Counted from the stretch's first letter, positions 26,469 to 35,738 are shown. The stretch is DNA of 64,000 nt from Geminicoccus roseus DSM 18922 (GCF_000427665.1 NZ_KE386572.1:3000196-3064195), one strand, 5' to 3'. Notes: generated from the letters alone by a model not told the origin. Numbers and translations: made by a program.

Positions 26469-27410
26469 CTCCGCCTCGCGCTCGGGCAGGGTCACCGCGA
26501 AGCCGCGCGGCCCGGCCTCGGCGAAGAAGCGCTGGATGAGCCGGATCAGGCGGCGCACGAACAGCGGCTTCTGGCTGCCGTAGATGTCGGCGACCATCAG
26601 GGTGGGCGTCGGCAGCTCGTCGATGATCGGGCGGCGGACCAGGCCGCGGCCGTCCGGGGAAGCGCTGGAGAGCGGGCGCATGTTCAGGACCGAGACGCCC
26701 AGCCCGGCGGCCACCGCGCTGCGCACCGTCTCGTAGGTGCGGGTGCGCATCTGCACCCGCGGCCGCCGCCCGTACAGGTCGAACACCGCCAGCAGGAAGT
26801 GCGAGGTATGCGGCAGGTCGAGCAGCACCAAAGGCCGCTCGGCCAGCGCCGCGATGGTCACGGCCGGGAGCTCGGCCAGCGGATCCTCGGCCGGCAGGAT
26901 CGCGTGGGTCGGCACGCCGCAGATCGGGGTGCAGCTCGCGGCAAAGGTCGGGCCGATGTCGTAGGCGACCACCACGTCGACCATGCCGGCCGCCAGCCAG
27001 GCCTGCAGCTCGGTCTGGTCGCCGCCCATCAGCGACACCTCGACGGGGCCGACCTCGTCCAGGTAGCGGCGCACGATGCTGGTCATGAACAAGGGGCCGA
27101 ACGGCTCGAAGCAGCCGATCCGGATGCTGGGCGGGGTCGCCTCCGCAAGCACGTCGATCGCCCGCGCGAACTCGGCCTCGGCGGCAAGCAGGGCGCGGGC
27201 GGCGTGCAGGAACCGCTCGCCCACCGGCGTGACGGTTACCCCGCGGGCGGGGCGACGGTCGAACAGCGCGCCGCCGGCATCATCCTCGGCCCGCTCGATC
27301 GCCGCCAGGATCGAGGACTGCGAGATGGTCAGGGCCCGGGCGGCTGCCTGGATGCTGCCCAGCCGGGCCACCTCGGCGACGTAGCGGATCTGCCGGAGCG
27401 TGAGCTGCAT
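26454..27410 (-). CDS. LysR-family transcriptional regulator
   Basis: This 318-residue regulator has an N-terminal winged helix (MQLTLRQIRYVAEVARLGS, with AARALTISQSSILAAIERAE as the helix-turn-helix) and a C-terminal effector domain. ATG 27410 follows AAGGAGAAGGC. It is divergent from the amidase/Liv operon, and a clear palindromic region lies between, so it probably controls that operon in response to an amide or its product. Confidence 0.93.
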   Translation of the reverse strand: MQLTLRQIRYVAEVARLGSIQAAARALTISQSSILAAIERAEDDAGGALFDRRPARGVTVTPVGERFLHAARALLAAEAEFARAIDVLAEATPPSIRIGCFEPFGPLFMTSIVRRYLDEVGPVEVSLMGGDQTELQAWLAAGMVDVVVAYDIGPTFAASCTPICGVPTHAILPAEDPLAELPAVTIAALAERPLVLLDLPHTSHFLLAVFDLYGRRPRVQMRTRTYETVRSAVAAGLGVSVLNMRPLSSASPDGRGLVRRPIIDELPTPTLMVADIYGSQKPLFVRRLIRLIQRFFAEAGPRGFAVTLPEREAELLRA

Positions 27411-27467
27411 GCCTTCTCCTTGTGCAGCGCACCATGATTGTGCGGTGCGGCGGCAAGTTCTGACATC

Positions 27468-27526
27468 AAATGTATCTATACAATCCCAATTATACATTTT
27501 CTGGGTGGTGGCGAGCGGTCTAGGGT
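27468..27526 (+). promoter_or_regulatory. LysR operator candidate and amidase promoter
   Basis: AAATGTAT (27468-27475) and ATACATTT (27492-27499) are perfect inverted 8-mers; inside lies TGTAT-CT-ATACA. This AT-rich block stands out in the GC-rich sequence. TTTCTG (27498-27503) and TAGGGT (27521-27526), 17 bases apart, are a weak -35/-10 pair for the amidase, start near 27533. The palindromes would then fall at about -65 to -34, the usual LysR binding span. Confidence 0.55.
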
Positions 27527-27559
27527 CTTTCCGGTCGAGGGAACAAGGACAAGAGCCAG

Positions 27560-28966
27560 ATGAGCACGCCACGCGAGCCCCTTGCGGATGCCGAGCCGCT
27601 CTGCCGCATGAGCGCGGCGGAACTGAGCGAAGGCTATGCCAGCGGCCGGATCTCGCCGGTCGAGGTCGCCCGCGCCACCCTGGCCCGCGCCGAGGCGATC
27701 CAGCCCGAGCTCAACGCGTTTACCCGGATCGACCATGACGGCGCCCTGGCGGCGGCCGAGGCGTCGCAGCGGCGCTGGGCGGCGAAGGAGCCGCTCTCCC
27801 CGGTGGACGGCGTGCCGGCGACCATCAAGGACATCGTGTGGATCAAGGACCAGGCGGTCCGCTACGGCACCGTCGCCGTTCCCGCGGTCGAGGCCGACCA
27901 GGATGCCCCGGCGGTCCAGCGGATGCGCGAGGCCGGCCTGGTGTTCCTGGGCCTCACCACCACGCCGGAGTTCGGCTGGAAGGCGCTCACCGACAGCCCC
28001 GGCTTCGGGATCACCCGCAACCCGCACCGCCCGGACGTGACTCCCGGAGGCTCCAGCGGCGGGGCGGCGGTGGCGGCGGCCTGCGGGGCCGGGGTGTTCC
28101 ACCTGGGCACCGACGGGGGCGGGTCGATCCGGATCCCGTCGACCTTCACCGGCATTGTCGGCCTGAAGCCCAGCTTCGGCCGGGTCGCGGCCTATCCGGC
28201 CAGCCCGTTCGGCACCGTCGCCCATATCGGGCCGATGACCCGCACCGTCGCCGATGCCAAGGCGATGCTGGCGGTGATGGCCGGCCCGGACCCGCGCGAC
28301 TGGTACCAGCAGCCAGGCCAGTTTCCAGGCCTGCACGCGCCGGCCGAGAAGGTCGCCGGGCTGAAAATCGGCTACTGGAGCAATCCGCCGTCCGGCAGCG
28401 TCCATCCAGAAGTGGCGGCGCGGATCGAGCGGGTCGTCCGAGCCCTGGAGGCCGCTGGCGCGGTGATCGAGCCGTTCGAGCTGCCGGGCCAGGACCTGCA
28501 CGCGGTGTTCCAGACCCTCTGGTTCGCCGGGGCCGCGGCCAGGCGCGAGATGGTGCCGGCCGGGCAGCGCGCTGCGCATGACCCCGGCTTCCAGGAGATC
28601 GCCGAAGCCGGCCTGCGGATCGGGGCTGCCGACTACATCCGGGCAAGCTCGGCTCGCGCCACGTTCGGGATCGCCATGGACGCGGCGCTGGCGCGCTACG
28701 ACGCGCTGGTCTCGCCGGGCGCCGCGATCCCGCCGTTCACCGCCGGCCTGGAGGTGCCGGAAGGGTCGGGCCTCGCGCGTTGGACCGAGTGGGCGGGCTT
28801 CAGCTACCCGATCAACATGACCCAGCAGCCGGCCGCGGTGATCCCGGCCGGCAAGACCGACGACGGCAGGCCGATCGGCCTGCAGATCGTGGGCGCCCGC
28901 GGCGAGGACGCCCGGGTGCTCGAGATCGCGCAGAGCTTCCAGGAAGCCGGCGTGATGCAGGGCTGA
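27560..28966 (+). CDS. Amidase (amidase-signature family)
   Basis: This 468-residue enzyme has the Ser-cisSer-Lys triad: Lys90 (TIKD), Ser165 in the GGSSGG motif and nucleophile Ser189 in GTDGGGSIRIPS. It hydrolyses an amide to acid and ammonia; many relatives act on aryl or aliphatic amides. Start at ATG 27560 has AAGGACAAGAG upstream. It is the first gene of an operon with a complete Liv transporter and a GMC oxidoreductase, under a divergent LysR gene. GatA is excluded by context: no gatB/gatC. Confidence 0.92.
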   Translation: MSTPREPLADAEPLCRMSAAELSEGYASGRISPVEVARATLARAEAIQPELNAFTRIDHDGALAAAEASQRRWAAKEPLSPVDGVPATIKDIVWIKDQAVRYGTVAVPAVEADQDAPAVQRMREAGLVFLGLTTTPEFGWKALTDSPGFGITRNPHRPDVTPGGSSGGAAVAAACGAGVFHLGTDGGGSIRIPSTFTGIVGLKPSFGRVAAYPASPFGTVAHIGPMTRTVADAKAMLAVMAGPDPRDWYQQPGQFPGLHAPAEKVAGLKIGYWSNPPSGSVHPEVAARIERVVRALEAAGAVIEPFELPGQDLHAVFQTLWFAGAAARREMVPAGQRAAHDPGFQEIAEAGLRIGAADYIRASSARATFGIAMDAALARYDALVSPGAAIPPFTAGLEVPEGSGLARWTEWAGFSYPINMTQQPAAVIPAGKTDDGRPIGLQIVGARGEDARVLEIAQSFQEAGVMQG

Positions 28967-28992
28967 TCAGCCAACCAGGGGGAAAGCGGACA

Positions 28993-30288
28993 ATGGCGAA
29001 CCGGCGTGCGTTGTTGAAGGGCTCGGCGGCACTGGGCGGTGCCGCGATGATGCTGGCCTCGATGAACCGGGAGGCGCGCGCCGAGGGCGATCCGATCCCG
29101 ATCGGCTCCGCTTTGCCGCTGTCCGGCTTCGCCGCGGCCGACGGCATCGAGTTCAAGAACGGACTGGAACTCGCCGCCGAGGAGATCAACGCGGCGGGCG
29201 GCATCCTGGGCCGGCCGATCGAGCTGCACATCGAGGACACCAAGGACATGGGCGCCGACGTGGTCAGCCAGGCGATGCAGCGCCTGGTCGACCGCTACGA
29301 GGTGCCGGCGATCATCAACGGCTACAATTCCGGCACCAACATGGTGGAGATGGACGTCGCGGCCGACAACGACATCATCTTCACCCACTACAACACGCTG
29401 ATCTCGCACAACGAGAAGTTCAAGAGCGACCCGGAGCGTTACTACGGCTGCTTCCAGGGCGACCCGCCCGAGTATTACTATGGCCCCGGCTGCCTCAAGT
29501 TCCTGAAGAACCTGATGGAGACCGGGCAGTGGAATGCCCCGAACAACAAGATCGCGATCGTCCCGTCCGCGAACGAGTATTCGGTGGTCATCGCCAACGC
29601 GGTGAAGGCGCAGGCCGAGGAATACGGCTTCACGGTCAGCCTGTTCGAGACCGTGCCGTTCCCGACCAACCAGTGGGGGCCGACCCTCGCCAAGCTGCGC
29701 CAGGACCCGCCGGCGGCGATCATCGTCACCCATTTCCTGCCGCAGGACCTGGCCCAGTTCATGGTCCAGTTCCTCACCCAGCCGATCGATTCGCTGGTCT
29801 ACATGCAGTACGGCCCGTCCCTGCCAGCCTTCCGCGAGATTGGCGGGGAGGCGGTCAACGGGGTGATCTACTCCACCGTGGTCGGCTGCCTGCCGGACGA
29901 GTTCTCCAAGCCCTTCCGCGACGCCTATCGCGAGAAGTTCGGGCCGAACTCGGCGCCGATCACCGGCTCGCAGACCTATGACGGGCTCTGGCACTATGCG
30001 CTCGCCGCGGCGATCGCCGGCGGGCCGGGCGAGCCGTTCGACCGCGAGCAGGCCGAGAAGGTCGCAGCCTCGATGCGGCGGCTGGTCTATCGCGGCATGA
30101 ACGGCATTCTGCGGATCGATCCGGATGGGCAGTCCGCCTACTGCTATCCGACCCAGATCTACGACCCGTCGCTGGGCATGCCGCACCAGTTCCTGCAGCA
30201 CCAGGACCACACCACCGACCCGAAGCTGATCGCGCCGGAACTCTACGCCACCGACCAGTTCGTGCTGCCGCCCTGGATCAAGGCGTGA
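28993..30288 (+). CDS. Periplasmic substrate-binding protein, urea/amide type
   Basis: This is a 431-residue exported receptor. The signal (NRRALLKGSAALGG ... REARA) is twin-arginine-like. The mature chain starts IPIGSALPLSGFAAADG and contains NGLELAAEEINAAGGILG. Late motifs such as HYALAAAIAGGPGEPFDREQ resemble urea/short-amide receptors. ATG 28993 follows GGGGGAAAGCGG. It belongs with LivG-LivF-LivH-LivM downstream; the adjacent amidase suggests an amide ligand. Confidence 0.92.
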   Translation: MANRRALLKGSAALGGAAMMLASMNREARAEGDPIPIGSALPLSGFAAADGIEFKNGLELAAEEINAAGGILGRPIELHIEDTKDMGADVVSQAMQRLVDRYEVPAIINGYNSGTNMVEMDVAADNDIIFTHYNTLISHNEKFKSDPERYYGCFQGDPPEYYYGPGCLKFLKNLMETGQWNAPNNKIAIVPSANEYSVVIANAVKAQAEEYGFTVSLFETVPFPTNQWGPTLAKLRQDPPAAIIVTHFLPQDLAQFMVQFLTQPIDSLVYMQYGPSLPAFREIGGEAVNGVIYSTVVGCLPDEFSKPFRDAYREKFGPNSAPITGSQTYDGLWHYALAAAIAGGPGEPFDREQAEKVAASMRRLVYRGMNGILRIDPDGQSAYCYPTQIYDPSLGMPHQFLQHQDHTTDPKLIAPELYATDQFVLPPWIKA

Positions 30289-30304
30289 GCCGGGCGGCCT
30301 GCCG

Positions 30305-31105
30305 ATGACCCGGAGCGACACCGCCCTCCTGGTCTGCGAGAACGTCAGCAAGCACTATGGCTCGCTCAAGGCCGTGGACGGGCTCTCGCTCTCGCTGGCG
30401 CCGGGGGAGGTGCTGGGCATCGGCGGGCCGAACGGTGCGGGCAAGACCACCCTGTTCGACGTGATCACCGGCATCGCCCCTGCCACGCAGGGGCGGGTGC
30501 TGGTGCAGGGGCAGGACGTCACCAGCGCCACGCCCGACCGGATCTGCCAGCTGGGCCTGGTGCGCACCTTCCAGCTCAACGCCGCGTTCGACTCCTTGAG
30601 CGTACGCGACAACATCCAGCTGGCCGCCTATTTCGGCAGGCCCCGCAAGGGCCTGCCGGGGTTCCGGTTCGGTCCGGACGCGCTGCGGCGCAGCGAGGCG
30701 GCGATCGAGTTGCTGGGCCTGGGCGACGCTGCCGGCCGCACCGCCGGCGAGCTGCCGGTCCTGGAGCGCAAGCTCCTGATGATCGCCAGCGCGGTCGCCA
30801 CCGACCCCAGGGTCGTGCTCCTGGACGAGCCGGTGGGCGGGCTCAACCCGCATGAGATCGACCGGGTGGTCGAGGTCGTCCAGAAGCTGCGGGCCCAGGG
30901 GATCACGGTGGTGCTGATCGAGCACGTGATGCGCTTCCTCCTGCAGCTTTCCAGCCGGGTGATGATCATGCACCAGGGCCGCTCGATCTACGAGGGACCG
31001 CCGCGCGGCGTGCCGGAGGACCCAAAGGTCGTGGAGACCTATCTGGGCGCCGCCACCACCAAGCGCCTGCAGCGCTTCTTCGAGGCGGGAGCCGCCCATG
31101 GCTGA
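30305..31105 (+). CDS. livG: ABC transporter ATPase LivG with altered signature motif
   Basis: This 266-residue ATPase has Walker [10 protein letters not shown] (41-49), Q-loop TFQ (88-90) and Walker B VVLLDEP (170-176). As in the LivG at 2415, the LSGGQ signature is replaced, here by LPVLERK (150-156). Eight bases overlap the next gene. It is probably the closest paralogue of the first-operon LivG. Function is import with LivF, LivH and LivM. Confidence 0.92.
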   Translation: MTRSDTALLVCENVSKHYGSLKAVDGLSLSLAPGEVLGIGGPNGAGKTTLFDVITGIAPATQGRVLVQGQDVTSATPDRICQLGLVRTFQLNAAFDSLSVRDNIQLAAYFGRPRKGLPGFRFGPDALRRSEAAIELLGLGDAAGRTAGELPVLERKLLMIASAVATDPRVVLLDEPVGGLNPHEIDRVVEVVQKLRAQGITVVLIEHVMRFLLQLSSRVMIMHQGRSIYEGPPRGVPEDPKVVETYLGAATTKRLQRFFEAGAAHG

Positions 31106-31814
31106 GGCTGCCCTGGCGATCGAGGGGCTGGTCACCGGCTATGATCGCCGTGACGTCCTGGCCGGCATCTCCTTCCAGGTGCCCGACGGCGCCCTGGTCA
31201 CGGTGGTGGGGCCCAACGGGCACGGCAAGTCCACCCTCCTGCGCGCGATCTCTGGCCTCCTGCCGACCCGAAGGGGCTCCATCCGGCTGTTCAACCAGGA
31301 CCTGGCGGGCCTGGCGCCCCATGCGGTGGCCGCGGCCGGCATCGTCCATGTCCCCCAGGGCGACATGCTGTTCCCGCAGATGAGCGTCCACGAGAACCTC
31401 CTGATGGGGGCGTATCTGGAGAACGACCCGGCGGTGGTGCGCAGCCGGCTGGAGGAGGTGCAGGCGCTGCTGCCCAAGCTCGCCGAGCGGCGCGACCAGC
31501 TTGCCTCCTCGCTGTCTGGCGGCGAGCGCCGCATGGTCGGCATCGGCCGCGGCCTGATGATGGGCGGCCGGGTGATGCTGATCGACGAGCCGTCTTTAGG
31601 CCTGGCGCCGATCATCATCGAGCAGGTCTACGAGGTGATCGCCCGGCTCAAGGCGTCGGGGCGGACCATCCTGCTGGTCGAGGAGAACCCGGCGCGGGTC
31701 GCCGACCTCGCCGACGAGATCCACCTGCTCGACAATGGCAAGATCGTCTGGTCGGGCCTGCCCCATGTCCTGCTCGAGCGCGACGAGTTGCTCGAAACCT
31801 ATCTCGGAGGCTGA
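31098..31814 (+). CDS. livF: ABC transporter ATPase LivF
   Basis: This is a 238-residue ATPase with Walker A GPNGHGKST (38-46) and an intact signature LSGGERR (139-145). The GPNGHGK P-loop matches the LivF at 1705. It would supply the one normal signature motif in the heterodimer with the altered LivG. livH follows after 5 bases. Confidence 0.92.
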   Translation: MAEAALAIEGLVTGYDRRDVLAGISFQVPDGALVTVVGPNGHGKSTLLRAISGLLPTRRGSIRLFNQDLAGLAPHAVAAAGIVHVPQGDMLFPQMSVHENLLMGAYLENDPAVVRSRLEEVQALLPKLAERRDQLASSLSGGERRMVGIGRGLMMGGRVMLIDEPSLGLAPIIIEQVYEVIARLKASGRTILLVEENPARVADLADEIHLLDNGKIVWSGLPHVLLERDELLETYLGG

Positions 31815-31819
31815 CGTCC

Positions 31820-32704
31820 ATGGAGATCCTGGGCCCGGTCTTCGTGGCGGGCATCACCACGGGTGCGCTCTATGCGCTGGCGGCGCTGGGCCTGGCTCTG
31901 GTCTGGGGCGCGCTCGGCATGCTGAACATGGCGCACGGCGCGCTGCTCACCATCGGCGGCTATGCCGCCTTCACGCTCGCGACCTGGCTGGGCGCGCCCT
32001 GGCCGCTGGCGGTGCTGGCACCAGTGGTGGTCGGCGCCCTGATCGGCGGGGCGATCTACCTGCTGGTGGCCCATCCCCTGCTGGTGGGCGCGCCCCAGAG
32101 CTTCGAGACCAACGTCATCATCGCCACGTTCGGGGTCGCCATCGCGCTGGAGAACGCGGTCCTGCTGATCTTCGGCGGGCAGCCGTTCGGGCAGTCGATC
32201 GCGCTGGCCGGCAACGTGGAGGTCGGGGGCGTCTTCATTCCGTGGCAGAATATCCTCATCGTGCTGGTGGTTTTGGCGATGATGGCCGCCACCGCGTTCT
32301 TCCTTGCGCGCACCCGTACCGGTCGTGCTATCCGCGCAACTGCTCAGAGCCGCGAGGCCGCCCAACTCCTGGGTGTGCCTGTGGGTCGGGTGTATCTGCA
32401 GGTGCTGGCGTTGTCGGGGGGCATCGCCGGCACCTGTGGCCTGCTGGTGAGCTCGATCACCCAGCTCTCGCCTTCGCTGGGCGCCGACCCGATGCTGAAG
32501 GCGTTCATCATGTGCGTGGTGGCGGGGCTGGGCAATCTGCCGGGCGCCATCGCCGCCGCCTTCGTGCTGGCGCTCACCGAGGCGTTCGCCAGCTACATGC
32601 TGGGCGCCCGCTGGGGCTTTCCCCTGCTGCTCGCCATCGTGATCCTGGTGCTGATCTGGCGCCCGGACGGGTTGTTTGGACGTGCCGCGGTGCGGCGGCT
32701 GTGA
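31820..32704 (+). CDS. livH: ABC permease LivH
   Basis: This is a 294-residue inner-membrane permease with about eight segments, the motif GMLNMAHGALLTIGGYAAF near residues 33-51 and a C-terminal LIWRPDGLFGRA. It is the third LivH in the window. livM follows after 10 bases with a strong GAGGAGG ribosome site. Confidence 0.92.
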   Translation: MEILGPVFVAGITTGALYALAALGLALVWGALGMLNMAHGALLTIGGYAAFTLATWLGAPWPLAVLAPVVVGALIGGAIYLLVAHPLLVGAPQSFETNVIIATFGVAIALENAVLLIFGGQPFGQSIALAGNVEVGGVFIPWQNILIVLVVLAMMAATAFFLARTRTGRAIRATAQSREAAQLLGVPVGRVYLQVLALSGGIAGTCGLLVSSITQLSPSLGADPMLKAFIMCVVAGLGNLPGAIAAAFVLALTEAFASYMLGARWGFPLLLAIVILVLIWRPDGLFGRAAVRRL

Positions 32705-32714
32705 GGAGGCACCG

Positions 32715-33749
32715 ATGAGCCGTTCCGATCGTGGCCACCTGATCACCGCCCTGGTCGTGCTGGCCCTGCTGGCCTCGCTGCCGTTCGTCGCCGACAGCCG
32801 CTACGTGATCGGCCAGGTGATCCTGGCCCTGTTCTACGCGATCGTCGCGTCGCAGTGGAATTTGCTGTTCGGCTTCGCCGGGGTGTTCTCGCTGGGCCAG
32901 ATGGCGCTGTTCGCGTTCGGCGGCTACGTCACCGCGATGCTGGGCTTCTACCTGGACTGGTCGATGTGGCTGGCCATGCCGGTGGGAGCGGTCGCCACCG
33001 TCCTGATCAGCCTCGCCATCGGCCTGGCCTGCCTGCGCCTGGCCGGCGCCTACGTCGCGCTGCTCACCCTGGCGGTGGCGCAGGTCATGTATCTGCTGAT
33101 CGTCACCGACACCGACTGCTTCATCATGCAGGGCGCCACCTGCCGGCAGTTCACCGGCGGCGCGGTCGGTTTCGCCCGGTTCGGCGACCTCGGCACCCGC
33201 GCCATCTTCAAGGGCGACTACATCATCGCGAACTACGCGATCGTGGTGGCCCTGTTCGCGGTGACCATGGCGTTCACCTGGGCGGTGATCCGCTCGCCTC
33301 TGGGGCTGGCCTTCCAGGCCCTGCGCGACAACCCCGGCTGCGCCGTCGCCCGCGGCATCAACCGGTTCTCGACCCAGCTGCTGGTGTTCGGCGCCTCGGC
33401 GTTCTTCACCGGGCTGGCCGGCGGCCTCTACGCCGCGCATTTCCAGGCGATCGGGCCGAACGTGCTGTCGCTCTCCACCCTGATGTTCATCATCGCGATT
33501 GCGGTGGTGGGCGGCATCGGCAAGCTCTGGGGGCCGCTGGTGGGGGCGGTGATCCTGGTGCTGGCCGACGAGGCGCTGCGCGAGGTCGGCGGCGACTATC
33601 GCACGCTCGGCCTGGGCCTGATCATCGCCGCCGCCATGGTGCTGATGCCCCGCGGCGTGATCGGCCTGGCCGAGGGGCTGGCCGCCCGGTTCCGCTCCAC
33701 CGACACCCCAGCACGCTTGGCCGAAACCCCGGGAAGCTCGCATGTTTGA
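32715..33749 (+). CDS. livM: ABC permease LivM
   Basis: This is a 344-residue inner-membrane permease with the LivM motif NLLFGFAGVFSLGQMALFAFG near residues 49-69. ATG 32715 is preceded by GAGGAGGCACCG. It has a short hydrophilic C-terminal tail, and its end overlaps the GMC oxidoreductase gene by 8 bases, linking transport and catabolism. Confidence 0.92.
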   Translation: MSRSDRGHLITALVVLALLASLPFVADSRYVIGQVILALFYAIVASQWNLLFGFAGVFSLGQMALFAFGGYVTAMLGFYLDWSMWLAMPVGAVATVLISLAIGLACLRLAGAYVALLTLAVAQVMYLLIVTDTDCFIMQGATCRQFTGGAVGFARFGDLGTRAIFKGDYIIANYAIVVALFAVTMAFTWAVIRSPLGLAFQALRDNPGCAVARGINRFSTQLLVFGASAFFTGLAGGLYAAHFQAIGPNVLSLSTLMFIIAIAVVGGIGKLWGPLVGAVILVLADEALREVGGDYRTLGLGLIIAAAMVLMPRGVIGLAEGLAARFRSTDTPARLAETPGSSHV

Positions 33750-35325
33750 CACGATCATCGTCGGTGGCGGCACGGCCGGCTGCGTGCTGGCCGGCCGGCT
33801 GTCGGAGGATCCGGGCCGCAAGGTCCTGATGCTGGAGGCGGGCCGGGCCGCACCCTTGCTGTCGAAGATGCCGGCCATGTGGATCAGCATGGTCAACACC
33901 GAGGTCGACTGGGGCTATCACACCGTGGCGCAGCCTGGCTGCCGGATGCGCCGGATCTTCTGGCCGCGCGGCAGGATGCTGGGCGGCTCGGGCGCCCTCA
34001 ACGCGATGATCTACGTCCGCGGCCTGCCCTCCGACTATGACGGCTGGGCGGCGGCCGGAGCGACCGGCTGGGGATGGCAGGACGTCCTGCCGGTCTTCAA
34101 GAAGTCCGAGCACAACCAGCGCCACCCGGCCGGGCCGTTCCACGGCAGCGGCGGGCCGCTCCACATCGCCGACGTTCCCCATGTGGACCCGGCCGAGCGG
34201 CTCTGGCTGGAAGCCTGCCAGAACGCGGGCATCCCGTACTGCGACGACTTCAACGGGCCCCGCCAGGAAGGCTGCGGGTTCTTCCAGCTGTTCGTGAAGG
34301 ACGGCGAGCGGTTCGGGACCGGCAAGGCCTATCTGGAGCCGGCGCTGGCGCGGCCGAACCTGACCGTCGAGACCGGCGTGCTCACCATTAGGCTGATCAT
34401 CGAGAAGGGACGGGCGGTCGGCGTCGAGTACCTGAAGAACGGCCGGCCGCACACGGTTCACGCCGCGTCCGAGGTGGTGCTGGCCTCGGGCTCGATCGGG
34501 TCGGCGCAACTCCTGCTCCTGTCCGGGATCGGCCCGGCCGACGAGCTGAAGCCGCTCGGGGTGGAGATGGTCCACGACCTGCCGGGCGTGGGCAAAGACC
34601 TGCAGGACCACATCAACGTGCCGGTCACCTTCCACACCAAGGACCCGGTCGGCATTGGCGGGATGAGCGGCGAGCAGATCCGGGCCGCGATCGACGAGTG
34701 GACCGAGCGGCGCACCGGGGCGATCACCAGCAACTGGGCGGCGGCCGGCGGCCATGTCCGCAGCCGGCCGGACGTGGCCGAGCCCGACCTGCAGCTCTAT
34801 GGCGTGATGGCGGCCGGGCGCGACCATGCCCGCTACCTGCCGGGCCGCCCGGGCCTGACCCTGCACACCACGCTGCAGCGGCCGAACAGCCGGGGCGAAC
34901 TGACCCTGCGCTCGGCCGACCCGCTGGAGCACCCGAACCTGGACCCGCGCTATTTCGCGTCCGATGCCAGCGGCAGCGACCTCGCCACCCTGGTGGAGGG
35001 CGTGCGGATCAGCCGGCGGATCGCCGCGGCCGAGCCGCTGGCCGGGCTGATCGACCAGGAGATCACACCGTCGGTCGAGGCGCAGAGCGACGCGGAGATC
35101 GCCGACTATGTGCGCGGGCACTGCACCACGCTCTACCACCCGGCCTGCACCTGCCGGATGGGCACGGACGAGATGGCGGTGACCGACCCGCAGCTCCGGG
35201 TGCGCGGCATCGACGGGCTGCGGGTGGCCGACGCCTCGGTGTTCCCGAAGATGGTGTCGGGCAACACCAACGCCCCCACGATCATGGTGGCGGAGCGCTG
35301 CGCGACGTTCATCCGGGAAGGGTAG
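33742..35325 (+). CDS. GMC-family FAD oxidoreductase (choline dehydrogenase-like)
   Basis: This 527-residue enzyme has the FAD-binding motif IIVGGGTAGCVLAGRLSEDP (4-23), the GMC signature region GRMLGGSGALNAMIYVRG and the C-terminal catalytic-region motif HPACTCRMG followed by VFPKMVSGNTNAPTIMVAE. The family oxidises primary or secondary alcohols to aldehydes or ketones. BetA-like length, but no betB or betI is nearby, so choline is not supported. It is the last gene of the amidase/Liv operon and would oxidise an alcohol released by, or carried on, the imported amide. Confidence 0.9.
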   Translation: MFDTIIVGGGTAGCVLAGRLSEDPGRKVLMLEAGRAAPLLSKMPAMWISMVNTEVDWGYHTVAQPGCRMRRIFWPRGRMLGGSGALNAMIYVRGLPSDYDGWAAAGATGWGWQDVLPVFKKSEHNQRHPAGPFHGSGGPLHIADVPHVDPAERLWLEACQNAGIPYCDDFNGPRQEGCGFFQLFVKDGERFGTGKAYLEPALARPNLTVETGVLTIRLIIEKGRAVGVEYLKNGRPHTVHAASEVVLASGSIGSAQLLLLSGIGPADELKPLGVEMVHDLPGVGKDLQDHINVPVTFHTKDPVGIGGMSGEQIRAAIDEWTERRTGAITSNWAAAGGHVRSRPDVAEPDLQLYGVMAAGRDHARYLPGRPGLTLHTTLQRPNSRGELTLRSADPLEHPNLDPRYFASDASGSDLATLVEGVRISRRIAAAEPLAGLIDQEITPSVEAQSDAEIADYVRGHCTTLYHPACTCRMGTDEMAVTDPQLRVRGIDGLRVADASVFPKMVSGNTNAPTIMVAERCATFIREG

Positions 35326-35369
35326 GGAGCGGATCCTCGGGTTCGTTCGTGCAAATCGGCGCGGACGAA

Positions 35370-35387
35370 CCGATCCGGCCGGATCGG
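35370..35387. terminator. Perfect 18-bp palindrome between convergent genes
   Basis: CCGATCCGG is followed directly by CCGGATCGG. It lies between the 3' ends of the GMC oxidoreductase and TM2-protein genes. A second pair, GGTTCGT...ACGAACC (about 35340-35371), overlaps it. It is probably a shared transcription end without T-tracts. Confidence 0.4.
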
Positions 35388-35393
35388 CGCCGG

Positions 35394-35615
35394 TCAGAAG
35401 CCGCGCTGGTCGAGCTGGTGCTCCATGTTGGACATCGCGGTCAGGCTGCGCAGGCGGAACAGGTCGATGAGCTGGCCGATGCCGAGCAGGCCGAAGGTGA
35501 ACAGCCAGAGCAGGCCGGTCCAGATGAAGCCCAGATAGAAGCGATGGACCCCGCAGAACCCGAAGATGCAGAGCAGCCAGAGCCAGAACGAGGTTCCGGT
35601 GGTCTTCACGCGCAT
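35394..35615 (-). CDS. TM2-domain small membrane protein
   Basis: This 73-residue protein matches the TM2 domain: FGFCGVHRFYLGF around residues 18-30, then TGLLWLFTFGLLGIGQLIDLF (about 33-53) as the second membrane segment. Two segments joined by a short conserved loop are typical. ATG 35615 follows a TGGAG ribosome site. Function of bacterial TM2 proteins is poorly known. Stand-alone gene; its 123-base upstream gap holds no feature I can name. Confidence 0.85.
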   Translation of the reverse strand: MRVKTTGTSFWLWLLCIFGFCGVHRFYLGFIWTGLLWLFTFGLLGIGQLIDLFRLRSLTAMSNMEHQLDQRGF

Positions 35616-35738
35616 CGAGCAACTCCAGGGGACGAACAGACCCGTTCACAATGATCCGGGTGGGGAATGGTTCCAAGCCTGCCCAGCCGGAGCAAGCCCC
35701 GATCTGCAGGCGGCAGCACCGGGACCGGGCGGCCAGGT

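Noticed and set aside
27560-28966. GatA subunit of tRNA amidotransferase
   Set aside because: The amidase signature is shared, but gatB and gatC are absent and the gene heads a transporter operon with its own regulator.
33742-35325. Choline dehydrogenase BetA
   Set aside because: Family resemblance only; no betB, betI or choline transporter nearby, and it is tied to an amide-type Liv operon.
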